The notes under the pieces are model-generated. The model searched no databases. It was not told the DNA's origin and saw nothing but the letters and a program-made list of their open reading frames with translations. DNA of 53,978 bases from UMGS1002 sp045586785. Its GTDB lineage: Bacteria; Bacillota; Clostridia; Oscillospirales; CAG-272. The position numbers and the translations under genes are program-made. Location: positions 1 through 53,978 of the forward strand of contig JAZNBA010000047.1 of the NCBI GenBank assembly GCA_045586785.1, in the 5' to 3' direction. Below are positions 26,272-35,834 of the stretch, one piece after another. How positions within the stretch are numbered: the first letter of the stretch is position 1; the number at the start of each line of letters is the position of its first letter.

Positions 26272-27627
26272 TTATTTTATTAATCCCCTCGCCATATCAA
26301 TAATATAATCTTCGCGATAACACGTTTCTCCAAGCCATTGCTTCTCTACCTCGGTAAATGCTCCGTTGGCATAGCGTTCAATATACGGTTGAATAAAGTC
26401 GGGCTCATATTTCGCAAGATATTCACCTGCATACTCAAATGCAAATAAATTCCCTTGCTTGACCAAATGCTTGAACAATTTTGTAATAACTGCGTTGCTT
26501 TCACATTGATTTATTTGATCTGTTCGAATAATTCGAGGACTTCCGTTTTCATAGTAGCAAACAGCATAATACCCATCATACAAATATACCTTCTGTCCAT
26601 CTATAGAAAACAGAATGCAATCTGTCAAGTCACTTCCCTCATCGGTAAAAACAGTATCCGGCTCTTTTCCTGTCAACGCAAACCTTTCACCCACATTGTT
26701 TTTTTGCAATAATACATCCGCGATATAATAATAGGATTTATCCTCTGTGAACTCAACCATACCGTAAAGCACACTCTTTGCATTGACCGTTATATCAAAT
26801 GGACCTTGCTCCTCATAATTTGAATGAGAAGATTGCATCTTATCAATAACGATAACACCACCCGGCGCTACAACCATTTTGGCAACAAACAGCATCAACA
26901 TCAGAAAAGCTATAATATCGCAACGGATAAATGTTCTGAAGCCTGATTGCTTATTTTCGCTATCAGATGCATTATTATCTTTTGAGCATACTGTGTGAAA
27001 AACAGTTAGAATAACTATCAGAACAGTCTCCAAAACAAATAATTTTATGCTATGCAAAAAATCCAGATTCTTAAACGCGCGTGCAAGATACGGAGATGCT
27101 TCCGTGTATTTAAAGCTTACTGCATTATATTGATCGATCAAAAACGCGTCGTAACAACCGACGGCACCTAAAGCAACGACGATCAACACCAAGCAACCTA
27201 TATAACACTTTTTATTTTTCCAAATAGCATTCTCTTTTGAAGCGGCAATAAAGTAAACAATACAAAAATAAATAATAACAAAAACATCTGTACCAATATA
27301 CTTCCACCACGCAGAAATGTGTACGATATAAACTAATACAATATCCAGTACGCATCTGAGTAATATCAGTCCAAAAAATTTAATGATAAGTGGTTTTTTA
27401 TCTTTCTTTCCGCGCAGCTTTAAGGCTCCATCGGAAAGCAGGGATCTGTTTTCAGAAAACACAATTATAAAAAATGCGGCATATAGCACCGTAAAGATAG
27501 CGTCAAAAATTATATCGGATAATTTATATTCCCCGCTGACACGGTGCAAATAATATGTAGTAATAAATTGAACTATATTCAGAGAAAGAACAAAAGTTAG
27601 ATTTTCTACCAAATGATGTTTCCTCAT
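26272..27627 (-). CDS. multi-pass membrane protein of unknown function
   Basis: 451 residues. About seven hydrophobic segments fill roughly residues 10-255 and are followed by a soluble C-terminal region of about 195 residues with short beta-like repeats (YYYIADVLL, DCILFSIDGQKVYLYDGYYAVCYYENGSPRI). A GGAGG ribosome site fixes the ATG at 27627. It is AT-rich compared with neighbouring genes and sits, with the split small gene behind it, between rnc and the radical SAM gene, which are adjacent in many Clostridia. This suggests an accessory insertion. I do not recognise the family and assign no function. Confidence 0.8.
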   Translation of the reverse strand: MRKHHLVENLTFVLSLNIVQFITTYYLHRVSGEYKLSDIIFDAIFTVLYAAFFIIVFSENRSLLSDGALKLRGKKDKKPLIIKFFGLILLRCVLDIVLVYIVHISAWWKYIGTDVFVIIYFCIVYFIAASKENAIWKNKKCYIGCLVLIVVALGAVGCYDAFLIDQYNAVSFKYTEASPYLARAFKNLDFLHSIKLFVLETVLIVILTVFHTVCSKDNNASDSENKQSGFRTFIRCDIIAFLMLMLFVAKMVVAPGGVIVIDKMQSSHSNYEEQGPFDITVNAKSVLYGMVEFTEDKSYYYIADVLLQKNNVGERFALTGKEPDTVFTDEGSDLTDCILFSIDGQKVYLYDGYYAVCYYENGSPRIIRTDQINQCESNAVITKLFKHLVKQGNLFAFEYAGEYLAKYEPDFIQPYIERYANGAFTEVEKQWLGETCYREDYIIDMARGLIK

Positions 27628-27703
27628 AATAGTTACCTCCGAATAATTTATGGTTTATTATCATTATAACATATATAAACAAAATTTGCAATAAAAAATA
27701 AAA

Positions 27704-27728
27704 ACAGCCACTCGCGCAGAGTGGCTGT
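27704..27728 (-). terminator. terminator after rnc
   Basis: A perfect 10-bp stem, ACAGCCACTC with GAGTGGCTGT, around the loop GCGCA, followed on the minus strand by TTTTTATTTTTTA. A strong intrinsic terminator closing the dprA-topA-trmFO-plsX-rnc unit. Confidence 0.9.
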
Positions 27729-27734
27729 AATCAG

Positions 27735-28463
27735 TTATATTTCACCAAACAATTCAAGTGCCTGGCGCGCGGCGTTTTGCTCTGCCTCGCGCTTGGAATG
27801 CCCTGTTCCCTTGCCTATCACGTTGGAATTAAGCCGAGCCTCGACCTCAAAGACCTTGTTATGGTCGGGGCCGCTCTCGCCCACCGTGACGTATTCTGGC
27901 TGTTCATTTCCCGACTGCTGGATGAGCTGCTGCAGATGTGTTTTATAATCCTGCGCGACCTCGTCGTCGCCCTTGCCCACAAAGGCCCCCAGCTCCTTGA
28001 GTACAAACGGCATCAAAAACTTTGCAACGACTTCCTTGCCGAACTCGCCTGCGTCAAGATATATCGCCGCCAGCGTCGCTTCAAAAGCATCGGCAAGTAT
28101 GGATTTTCGCTCACGACCGTGATTTTTGTCCTCACCGCGTCCCAGACGCAGAAAGTCTCCCAGTCCTATTTGCTGAGCATATCCCGCCAGCGCTCGCTCG
28201 CAGACAACATCCGCTCGCATACGCGTCAGTGCCCCCTCGGCATGTCGGTCGGCATAATGAGCAAAAAGATGCTCACTGACAATAATGGACAATACCGAGT
28301 CACCCAGAAATTCAAGTCTCTCGTTGCACTCGCACTCCACATGGCGCACTTTAAGCTCATTTGAATAGGATGAATGTGTAAACGCCGTTTGTATCAGCGT
28401 TTTGTCCCGAAAAATATATCCTATCCGTTGTTCAAATTCGGATATTTCAAGTGGTAATGTCAT
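27735..28463 (-). CDS. rnc: ribonuclease III
   Basis: 242 residues. The catalytic domain has the family signature NERLEFLGDSVLS (residues 47-59), with Glu51 and Asp55 as metal ligands, and the second acidic cluster DAFEATLAAIYLD. A C-terminal double-stranded RNA-binding domain follows (YKTHLQQLIQQSG ... GKGTGHSKREAEQNAARQAL). It cleaves double-stranded RNA in rRNA precursors and mRNAs. Its ATG overlaps the plsX stop (28460-28463). Confidence 0.97.
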   Translation of the reverse strand: MTLPLEISEFEQRIGYIFRDKTLIQTAFTHSSYSNELKVRHVECECNERLEFLGDSVLSIIVSEHLFAHYADRHAEGALTRMRADVVCERALAGYAQQIGLGDFLRLGRGEDKNHGRERKSILADAFEATLAAIYLDAGEFGKEVVAKFLMPFVLKELGAFVGKGDDEVAQDYKTHLQQLIQQSGNEQPEYVTVGESGPDHNKVFEVEARLNSNVIGKGTGHSKREAEQNAARQALELFGEI

Positions 28464-29509
28464 TTCGTCACCTCCGCAGTCTCAGACTGCGCCGCTTCTG
28501 CCTTTGAACGGTTTTGTGCGGCAAGCTTATTTATCTCACATGATATTTTTTCGGACACGTCCGCATTAGCGCAATTGCGTGCCTGACGTATCGCATTCTT
28601 TATCGCCTTCGCCTTGGACGATCCGTGAGCCTTAATAACCGGCTTGCGAAGGCCGAGCAAGGGTGCCCCACCATACTCTGACGGGTCAAAATTCTTTTTT
28701 ATGTTCTGTATTTCTTCATTAATAAGCACAGCCGCTGCCTTGGTTCTCATGTTTGTATAAAAACAATCCTTAAGCGTCTTGAGCATCATCTTGCCCATGC
28801 CCTCAATAGATTTAAGCGCAATGTTACCTGTAAAACCGTCCGCAACCAAGACATCACAAGCGTCAAAAGGAATATTATTAGCTTCAACATTTCCCACAAA
28901 ATTAATATCACGGTTTTCACGCAAACGTTTATATGTATCCATTTGCAGCTGAGTTCCCTTGCTTTCCTCCGTGCCATTATTAAGAAGTCCGATACGGGGC
29001 GACTCTATTGCATGGACATTTTTCATATATGCGCTACCCATTACCGCGAACTGCTCAAGGTAAACGTCCGTAACCGACACATTTGCTCCCGAGTCAAGCA
29101 ACAGCACCGGCGGAGTCATTGGAAGTATGCTTGCAATAGCCGCGCGCTGTATGCCGGGAATCTTGCGCACAATAAGGCTTGCCGCCGTAAACAGTGCGCC
29201 CGTATTCGCCGCGCTTACAAAGGCATCTCCATCACCTGAGGCAAGCATTCGCAATCCACAACAAAGCGAGGATTCCTTTTTAGCGTGCAGTACGACCATA
29301 GGATCATCATCCATATTTACAACGACATCCGTATGCACCACGCAGTGGTCAGCAAGGTCGAACGAGCACATCGACGCTACACGCTTTATTTGTGTCTCGT
29401 CGCCAACCAGTACAAGCTCAACGCCGTATTCATTAGCCGCATCAAACGCGCCCTTTAATATTTCATCAGGGGCGTTGTCTCCGCCCATTACATCTATTAT
29501 GATCTTCAT
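28460..29509 (-). CDS. plsX: phosphate acyltransferase PlsX
   Basis: 349 residues from the ATG at 29509, 17 bases after the trmFO stop. It begins MKIIIDVMGGDNAP, the diagnostic PlsX N-terminus, and continues with FVSAANTGAL, LLDSGANV, LLNNGTEESKGT, VADGFTGNIALKS and EYGGAPLLGLRKP. It makes acyl-phosphate from acyl-ACP for phospholipid synthesis. The common acpP and fab genes that often separate plsX from rnc are absent; plsX and rnc overlap directly. Confidence 0.96.
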   Translation of the reverse strand: MKIIIDVMGGDNAPDEILKGAFDAANEYGVELVLVGDETQIKRVASMCSFDLADHCVVHTDVVVNMDDDPMVVLHAKKESSLCCGLRMLASGDGDAFVSAANTGALFTAASLIVRKIPGIQRAAIASILPMTPPVLLLDSGANVSVTDVYLEQFAVMGSAYMKNVHAIESPRIGLLNNGTEESKGTQLQMDTYKRLRENRDINFVGNVEANNIPFDACDVLVADGFTGNIALKSIEGMGKMMLKTLKDCFYTNMRTKAAAVLINEEIQNIKKNFDPSEYGGAPLLGLRKPVIKAHGSSKAKAIKNAIRQARNCANADVSEKISCEINKLAAQNRSKAEAAQSETAEVTK

Positions 29510-29526
29510 CTGAAGGATCAGCCCTT

Positions 29527-30855
29527 TCAATAAATACTGCTTTTGATACTGTCTATCTGCTCAAATGAACGTTCAGCAATTGCCTCATATTTTGCAATTT
29601 TTCCGCCCTTGACGCGTCTGCCGAGTGGTTCGATTATACCAAAATTGGCATTCATAGGCACAAATTTACCCGTTCCGCCGCGGCTGACATAGCCCGCCAT
29701 AGCACCAAGCATAGTTGTCTCGGGGAAAGTGAATTTATCCTGACCGAGAAAAGCGCGCGCCGCCGAAATGCCTGCGACAAATCCGCTACCCGCAGATTCA
29801 ATATATCCCTCAACGCCCGTAATTTGTCCCGCAAAATAGATGTGAGGTCTGTCTATCATGCAATAGTTGGCATCAAGAAGTCCGGGAGAATTAAGATATG
29901 TGTTGCGGTGCATAATGCCGTAACGCAAAAACTCAGCGTTTTCAAGTCCCGGTATCATTCCAAACACTCTTTTCTGTTCGGGGAACGCAAGATGTGTCTG
30001 GAAACCTACAAGATTGTACATAGTTCCGGCAACATTCTCTTTGCGCAGTTGTACCACCGCATACGCTTCCTCTCCTGTGCGCTTATCCACCAGTCCTACC
30101 GGCTTCAGCGGACCATAGCGCAGCGTATCATAGCCACGCCGTGCCATGACCTCAACAGGCATACAGCCTTCAAACACCTGTATCTCACGCTGGGTCTCTT
30201 TATCGAAATCCTTGAGCTCTGCCTCACGCGCAGTTATAAGCGCGTTATAAAACGCGTCATACTGTTCGCGCGTCATTGGACAGTTTATATAATCGGCATC
30301 GCCCTTATCATAGCGCGAGCCGAAATACGCCACGTCCATGTTAATACTCGCAGCATCCACAATAGGTGCCGCAGCATCAAAAAAGTGGAGGTTGCCGCAA
30401 CCGAGTGTGTCGCGGATATAGTCTGCCATTGCGTCAGACGTAAGAGGACCTGTAGCAATAACAGTTATCCCATCATCGTCAACAGACGTCACTTCTTGAA
30501 AAATAACCTCTATATTTGGATGGTTTTTTATATGATCTGTGATATACTTTGAAAATTGGGTTCTGTCCACAGCTAACGCCGATCCTGCCGGAACTCGGCT
30601 GGCATACGCCGCCTGCATTATCAGCGAACCCAGACGGTTAAGCTCCTCCTTGAGCAATCCGACCGCATTTGTGGGGCGGTCGGAGCGCAAGGAATTAGAA
30701 CAGACCAGCTCTGCAAATTCGGGAGCATGATGTGCGGGAGTATATTTCTGCGGCTTCATTTCAATCAGCCGTACCGGCACTCCACGCTCAGCAGCTTGCC
30801 ATGCTGCCTCACATCCTGCCAATCCTGCACCGCAGACTGTCAGTTTTTCTTTCAT
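29527..30855 (-). CDS. trmFO: methylenetetrahydrofolate-tRNA-(uracil-5-)-methyltransferase
   Basis: 442 residues from the ATG at 30855 (AAAGGAA 9 bases upstream); the open frame runs further into topA without support. The N-terminal FAD-binding GAGLAGCEAA motif is followed by the LVCSNSLR segment, which holds the conserved catalytic-region Cys of TrmFO, and the family motifs QLRKENVAGTMYNLVGFQTHL and FAGQITGVEGYIESAGSG. It uses methylenetetrahydrofolate and FADH2 to make ribothymidine at tRNA position 54. It follows topA as in B. subtilis (dprA-topA-trmFO). Confidence 0.97.
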   Translation of the reverse strand: MKEKLTVCGAGLAGCEAAWQAAERGVPVRLIEMKPQKYTPAHHAPEFAELVCSNSLRSDRPTNAVGLLKEELNRLGSLIMQAAYASRVPAGSALAVDRTQFSKYITDHIKNHPNIEVIFQEVTSVDDDGITVIATGPLTSDAMADYIRDTLGCGNLHFFDAAAPIVDAASINMDVAYFGSRYDKGDADYINCPMTREQYDAFYNALITAREAELKDFDKETQREIQVFEGCMPVEVMARRGYDTLRYGPLKPVGLVDKRTGEEAYAVVQLRKENVAGTMYNLVGFQTHLAFPEQKRVFGMIPGLENAEFLRYGIMHRNTYLNSPGLLDANYCMIDRPHIYFAGQITGVEGYIESAGSGFVAGISAARAFLGQDKFTFPETTMLGAMAGYVSRGGTGKFVPMNANFGIIEPLGRRVKGGKIAKYEAIAERSFEQIDSIKSSIY

Positions 30856-30880
30856 TATTATAGTTCCTTTTTGTGGATTG

Positions 30881-33148
30881 TTATTTATCGGATTCGTATC
30901 CGCAACCCTCTGTACGGCAGTACAAGGTATCGCGCCCCTTGCGGCGGAACAGTATCTCACCGCACTTAGGGCATTTGTCTACAGTAGGCATATCCCATGA
31001 AGAAAAATCACAATCGGGATAACGCTCACAACTATAAAATACTGTCTTGTTTCTTCCGTGCTTGATAACGACCTTAGCGCCGCATTTGGGGCACGGAACA
31101 TCGGTCTCCTTAAGCTTCTGCTTGGTAAACTTACACTTGGGATAATTTATACAAGCATAAAAGCTTCCGAATTTACCCGTTCTGAGCACCATATCTCCGC
31201 CGCACTTTTCGCACTTAAAGTCTGCCACCTCAAGCTTTTTCTGCGTTTTTTCAGCTTGCTCTGCTTCAGTTTTTTCCTGTGGTTCAAGCGGTTTGGTGTT
31301 TCGGCACTTGGGATAATTGGGACACGCCGCAAACTTTCCGTATCTGCCCATTTTAACCACCATGCGGCTGCCGCACTTTTCACAGATCATGTCGGTTTCC
31401 TCGGGAGGCGGCATCAGACTTCCGTCAACAGCATTCTTCTCTGCTTTTTCAAGGTCAACCTTGAAATCAGCCCAGAAGTCGCGCAATACCTTTTTAAGCT
31501 CAACATTGCCGTTTTCTATTCCGTCAAGGTCGTCTTCCATCTCTGCGGTAAATCTGTAGTTTACAACGTCCTCAAAATTATCAACCATGAGCTTGGTCGT
31601 AACCTCTCCAAGCTGTGTAGGGACAAGAGATTTGCCCTCTCGCTTTACATAGTTGCGGGCTATTATGGTAGTAATTGTAGGTGTGTACGTACTGGGACGA
31701 CCGATTCCCTTTTCCTCAAGGAACTTGACCAATGAAGCTTCTGTGTATCTGGGAGGAGCTTCCGTAAAATGCTGATCCATAGCTACAGACTTAGCATCCA
31801 ACTGCTGACCTTCCTTAATATCGGGAATAAGCACGTCCTTCTGCTCGCTGTCATCGTCAGCACGGGTACTGCTTTCTTCGCTCTCCTCATAAACAGCCAT
31901 ATAGCCGGGGAAAGCAATGGTGTATCCGCTTGTACGGAATATATAACCTCCGCAAGCAAAATCGGCAACTACAGTATTAAGCTGCGCCGACTGCATCTGG
32001 CTGGCAATAAATCTTGACCAGATAAGCTTATATAGTCTGTACTGATCGACAGTCAGATGTTTACGTATAATTGCGGGATCAAGAGCAAGATGAGACGGAC
32101 GAATAGCCTCATGAGCATCCTGCGCGCCGTTACGCGACTTATATACGCGCGGAGACTGAGGATAGTATCCCTCTCCGTATTTCTGCACTATGAACTCTCT
32201 TGCGGCACTCTGCGCTTCGCTTGAAACACGGAGCGAGTCAGTTCTCATATAGGTTATAAGACCCTGTACGCCGCCGTTTTCAGAGCCCAGATTAATACCT
32301 TCATAAAGCTCCTGAGCCACCTTCATAGTACGCGCGGTCTGGAAGCCAAGCTTTTTGGCAGCCTCTTGCTGCAAAGTTGATGTAGTAAACGGAGGAGCCG
32401 GCGCTTTATGACGAACACCTCTCTTAACCGCTTTTACGGAAAAAGGTTTTCCGTCTACGGCATTCTTGATAGCCATTGCCTGCTCGCCGTTTTCTATACG
32501 CATTTTCCCATGAGCCTCATCGCCGTAAAAATGCGCAAGTATATCTGCTCCAAAGCAGTCAAGCAACGCATCTACGGTCCAGTATTCATCCGGAACAAAA
32601 GCGCGTATCTCCAGCTCTCTGTCAACTATTATTTTAGTCGCCACAGACTGCACTCGACCTGCCGAAAGACCGCCCTTTACAGTCTTCCAAAGATACGGAG
32701 ACAGCTTATAACCAACTATTCTGTCAAGAATTCTTCTTGCCTGCTGCGCATCTACAAGATTCATATCTATGTTGCGCGGAGACTTGATAGCTGCCTTTAC
32801 GGCAGTTTTTGTTATCTCATTGAAGGTAACACGCAATGTTTTTTCCATCGGTATACCAAGTGCCGTGGCAAGGTGCCATGAGATAGCCTCACCCTCACGG
32901 TCAGGGTCAGTCGCGAGGAATACTTTTCCGGCAGACTTTGCTTCTTTTTTAATCTCTTTTATAAGATCACCTTTGCCGCGAATATTTATATAATGAGGGG
33001 CAAAATCATTTTCAATATCAACGCCCAGGGTGCTTTTGGGCAGGTCTCTTACGTGACCCTTGGAAGCTACAACTTTATAATTTGCACCCAAATATCCTTT
33101 TATTGTCGCCGCCTTAGACGGAGACTCAACTATTACAAGATTCGGCAT
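30881..33148 (-). CDS. topA: DNA topoisomerase I
   Basis: 755 residues. The Toprim domain is at the N-terminus (NLVIVESPSKAATIKGYLG; FLATDPDREGEAISWHL). The catalytic Tyr is Tyr300 in GLITYMRTDS. The C-terminus has four zinc-ribbon repeats, each with four Cys; the first three follow a CxKCG ... CxxYPxC pattern and the fourth ends CRTEGCGYESDK. It relaxes negative supercoils. It lies 23 bases after dprA and 25 bases before trmFO, so the three form one operon. Four full ribbons is at the upper end for the family. Confidence 0.97.
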   Translation of the reverse strand: MPNLVIVESPSKAATIKGYLGANYKVVASKGHVRDLPKSTLGVDIENDFAPHYINIRGKGDLIKEIKKEAKSAGKVFLATDPDREGEAISWHLATALGIPMEKTLRVTFNEITKTAVKAAIKSPRNIDMNLVDAQQARRILDRIVGYKLSPYLWKTVKGGLSAGRVQSVATKIIVDRELEIRAFVPDEYWTVDALLDCFGADILAHFYGDEAHGKMRIENGEQAMAIKNAVDGKPFSVKAVKRGVRHKAPAPPFTTSTLQQEAAKKLGFQTARTMKVAQELYEGINLGSENGGVQGLITYMRTDSLRVSSEAQSAAREFIVQKYGEGYYPQSPRVYKSRNGAQDAHEAIRPSHLALDPAIIRKHLTVDQYRLYKLIWSRFIASQMQSAQLNTVVADFACGGYIFRTSGYTIAFPGYMAVYEESEESSTRADDDSEQKDVLIPDIKEGQQLDAKSVAMDQHFTEAPPRYTEASLVKFLEEKGIGRPSTYTPTITTIIARNYVKREGKSLVPTQLGEVTTKLMVDNFEDVVNYRFTAEMEDDLDGIENGNVELKKVLRDFWADFKVDLEKAEKNAVDGSLMPPPEETDMICEKCGSRMVVKMGRYGKFAACPNYPKCRNTKPLEPQEKTEAEQAEKTQKKLEVADFKCEKCGGDMVLRTGKFGSFYACINYPKCKFTKQKLKETDVPCPKCGAKVVIKHGRNKTVFYSCERYPDCDFSSWDMPTVDKCPKCGEILFRRKGRDTLYCRTEGCGYESDK

Positions 33149-33171
33149 CTTTTTCCGGTCCTTTTACTAAA

Positions 33172-34530
33172 TTAACGTTTAATGTAAAGCCCACCTGGAA
33201 GCGAGCTTACAAGTCCTTTGAGTTCAAGCATAGTCATGGCAGTCATGATCTCTCCTATGCTATAGCCCAGCTTTGCAAGTGCATCGACTGTTACAGCGCG
33301 ATCGTCGGGTATTTCCGCAAACAACGCACGGTGCTTTTCGTCAAGTGACGCCAAAACTTCCGCCGAACTGTCCCCCTTCGCCTTAACGACAGGTTGAGGC
33401 GACTTTCCCGTTTGCATGGTTACTTCCGAATCAAATGCGACAGACTTAGTCTTGCGCCCCTGCGGTCTGTCTGAGGCGGCAGACACAGAACGTTTACGAT
33501 CAAAGCTCTCGCGCAGTGCAGAAGGCTTATTCGAAAGCACCTCGCCCGAGCTTTTTGAGTGTCTTGCGCTGACACCCATTTTGTCAAGCACGTCCTTGGA
33601 AAATGAATATCTTTGACGTGCCGCAGCAAGACGTGCAAGATCAATATATTTGTCATACAGCTTACTGTATTCACGCAAAATATCGTCCGTTTCTGTTATC
33701 ATTATTGCGCCGTCGCGTATCAAAGCATTTGTTCCGACTGTATTTTCCTGACCCAGATTGCCCGGGATAGCAAACACCTGCCTTCCCTGCGCAATCGCAT
33801 CCTGCGCGGTTATGATAGCTCCGCTCCGCCCATCCGCCTCAATCACAAGAGTTCCCTGACACATACCACTTATTATGCGGTTGCGTACCGGGAAGTGATC
33901 CCCGATGGGAGGTGTACCGGGCGCATATTCCGTAACAACAGCACCGTTTTCAGCGATTATTCCCGCAAGTCTGGTGTGTTCCTTGGGATAAATAACATCT
34001 ATACCGCTTCCAAGCACTGCCACAGTCTCACCGCCGCCTTTTATAGCACCGCACGCCGCAACGCCGTCAATGCCCAGCGCAAGACCGCTGACAGTAACCA
34101 CGTTTGCCGCGCCAAGCTCATAAGCTATCTTATACGCGCAGTTGCGACCATATTCACTTATACTCCGAGTGCCTACAACAGCAATACACACTCTGTGATC
34201 CATCTGCGGCATATTTCCGCGAACATACAAAAGTACGGGAGGTGCGGGCAACAAACGCAAGCGGTTTGGATACAGCTCTGATGAATATGGCATTATACGC
34301 ACGTCTGTTTTGGCGCAAAATTCCATAATTTTAGATGCTGTATCAAGGCTTTTATCAGCAAGACGCTCTATGGTTTTGCGATTGATGCCCTCAACACAAG
34401 CAAGCTCCTCATAAGAGGCTGTATAGATATCATACGGATTTTCGTATTTCAGCATGAGCCGAGGAAAATCGCGATTTGCGATGCCCAGCTTGCAAGACAG
34501 CCATACCCAATATAAATTTTCCGATTTCAT
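33172..34530 (-). CDS. dprA: DNA-processing protein DprA
   Basis: 452 residues, longer than many DprA proteins because of an insert of about 80 residues. An N-terminal helix-hairpin-helix/SAM-like region (ACVEGINRKTIERLADKS) precedes the Rossmann-like DprA core with VGTRSISEYGRNCAYKIAYELG, SGLALGIDGVA, AVLGSGIDVIYPKEH and PIGDHFPVRNRIISGM. A low-complexity basic linker (about 330-395) leads to a C-terminal winged-helix domain (VTVDALAKLGYSIGEIMTAMTMLELKGLV). It loads RecA on incoming single-stranded DNA. GAGGAGG precedes the ATG. Confidence 0.95.
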   Translation of the reverse strand: MKSENLYWVWLSCKLGIANRDFPRLMLKYENPYDIYTASYEELACVEGINRKTIERLADKSLDTASKIMEFCAKTDVRIMPYSSELYPNRLRLLPAPPVLLYVRGNMPQMDHRVCIAVVGTRSISEYGRNCAYKIAYELGAANVVTVSGLALGIDGVAACGAIKGGGETVAVLGSGIDVIYPKEHTRLAGIIAENGAVVTEYAPGTPPIGDHFPVRNRIISGMCQGTLVIEADGRSGAIITAQDAIAQGRQVFAIPGNLGQENTVGTNALIRDGAIMITETDDILREYSKLYDKYIDLARLAAARQRYSFSKDVLDKMGVSARHSKSSGEVLSNKPSALRESFDRKRSVSAASDRPQGRKTKSVAFDSEVTMQTGKSPQPVVKAKGDSSAEVLASLDEKHRALFAEIPDDRAVTVDALAKLGYSIGEIMTAMTMLELKGLVSSLPGGLYIKR

Positions 34531-34554
34531 ATCGTTACCTCCTCTGCATTAAGC

Positions 34555-35388
34555 CTAATTATGTTTTCTCATCTCCCACATGAATATCGCCGCCGCAGTT
34601 GCCGCGTTGAGTGACTCTGTACCGGCACTCATGGGAATAATAACACATCCATCACACGCCGCGATCACCTCGCGGCTGAGTCCGTGACCTTCATTTCCAA
34701 TCACAACACAATCAGTATGTTCAAGCCCTGCATCGTCCAAGGATAGTGCCTCTGACGTAAGTGCTGCTGCAAAAACACGTCTTCCGCTGTCACGTAACGC
34801 TTTTACGGCATCAACGCCGTTGCGGGCGCGAACAGTCTTCAGGCGAAACAGTGCTCCCATACTTCCTCTGAGAGTTTTGGAGCTATATATATCGGCACAC
34901 TCACCGCAGAGTATCAAGGTCTCAACTCCGAGCGCTGCCGCACTACGCATGATCGTGCCAAGGTTTCCGGGATCTCTTATGTCTTCAATAAGCATAATTC
35001 TCTCCCCGCTCGGCAATGATGCAATGCAGTTATTATCTATTGTAACAATTTTATGAAATTTGTCAATATATTTTGCGACACTAATTATGCCTTCCGGCGA
35101 TTTTTCTTCGGACACAGTGTCGAAAAGACTGTTTTCAAGTAAAATTACTCGTGCCCCGGTATCTTCCGGGTACTTACCGCAAAGCTCCGCGACACGCATA
35201 CGAACCGTATCGCTGTTATCGCGACGCAAAAAAATATATTCCAGCTCAACGCCCGACATTATTGCTTCGGCGCAAAGCTTTACGCCGTCAAAACGAAAGA
35301 CTCTATCCGCTTCACGGTGCTTTTTGTCCGACAGTTTGCATAGTTTCACTATCGTAGGGTTATGACGTGATGAAATTATTTCCTGCAT
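34555..35388 (-). CDS. TrmH/SpoU-family RNA 2'-O-methyltransferase
   Basis: 277 residues. The N-terminal substrate-binding domain begins QEIISSRHNPTIVKLCKLSDKKHR, and the C-terminal SPOUT domain has motif 1 IEDIRDPGNLGTIMRSAAALG, motif 2 VVIGNEGHGLS and motif 3 PMSAGTESLNAATAAAI. It is expected to methylate a ribose in rRNA or tRNA; the target base cannot be read from sequence. AAAGGA precedes the ATG. It starts downstream of the rplT terminator and 24 bases before dprA, so it heads the dprA-topA unit or is reached by read-through. Confidence 0.92.
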   Translation of the reverse strand: MQEIISSRHNPTIVKLCKLSDKKHREADRVFRFDGVKLCAEAIMSGVELEYIFLRRDNSDTVRMRVAELCGKYPEDTGARVILLENSLFDTVSEEKSPEGIISVAKYIDKFHKIVTIDNNCIASLPSGERIMLIEDIRDPGNLGTIMRSAAALGVETLILCGECADIYSSKTLRGSMGALFRLKTVRARNGVDAVKALRDSGRRVFAAALTSEALSLDDAGLEHTDCVVIGNEGHGLSREVIAACDGCVIIPMSAGTESLNAATAAAIFMWEMRKHN

Positions 35389-35420
35389 TATTATATCCTT
35401 TATATGGTTTATAATATGAG

Positions 35421-35445
35421 AAAACCCGGCATTCCACCGGGTTTT
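35421..35445 (-). terminator. terminator after rplT
   Basis: A 9-bp stem, AAAACCCGG with CCGGGTTTT, around a 7-base loop, 8 bases after the rplT stop. Confidence 0.85.
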
Positions 35446-35453
35446 TCTGAAAT

Positions 35454-35810
35454 TTAGGCAAGAGCAGCCTTTGCCTGCTCTGCGAGAGCTGCAAATGCGT
35501 CGGGATCGGAAATAGCGATCTCGGACAGCATCTTACGGTTAAGGTCGATACCTGCCTTCTTAAGACCGTGCATAAATGTGGAGTAGTTCATACCGTTGAT
35601 CTTTGCCTGAGCAGAGATACGGGTGATCCACAGCTGACGGAAATCTCTCTTTTTGAGCTTACGGCCTGCAAATGCATAGTTGCCGCTTTTCATAACAGCC
35701 TGCTTAGCCATCTTGAAGTGCTTGGACTTTGCACCCCAGTAACCCTTAGCAGCCTTCAGTACCTTATTTCTTCTCTTGCGGGTTGCTACCGCGCCTTTAA
35801 TACGTGCCAT
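35454..35810 (-). CDS. rplT: 50S ribosomal protein L20
   Basis: 118 residues, the standard length. The basic N-terminus ARIKGAVATRKRRNKVLKAA and the segment YAFAGRKLKKRDFRQLWITRI are diagnostic. L20 binds 23S rRNA early in 50S assembly and represses its own operon through the leader RNA in Firmicutes; a leader with a terminator is visible upstream of infC. Last gene of infC-rpmI-rplT. Confidence 0.98.
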   Translation of the reverse strand: MARIKGAVATRKRRNKVLKAAKGYWGAKSKHFKMAKQAVMKSGNYAFAGRKLKKRDFRQLWITRISAQAKINGMNYSTFMHGLKKAGIDLNRKMLSEIAISDPDAFAALAEQAKAALA

Positions 35811-35834
35811 TTTTTATTCCTCCCAATATTCCGA

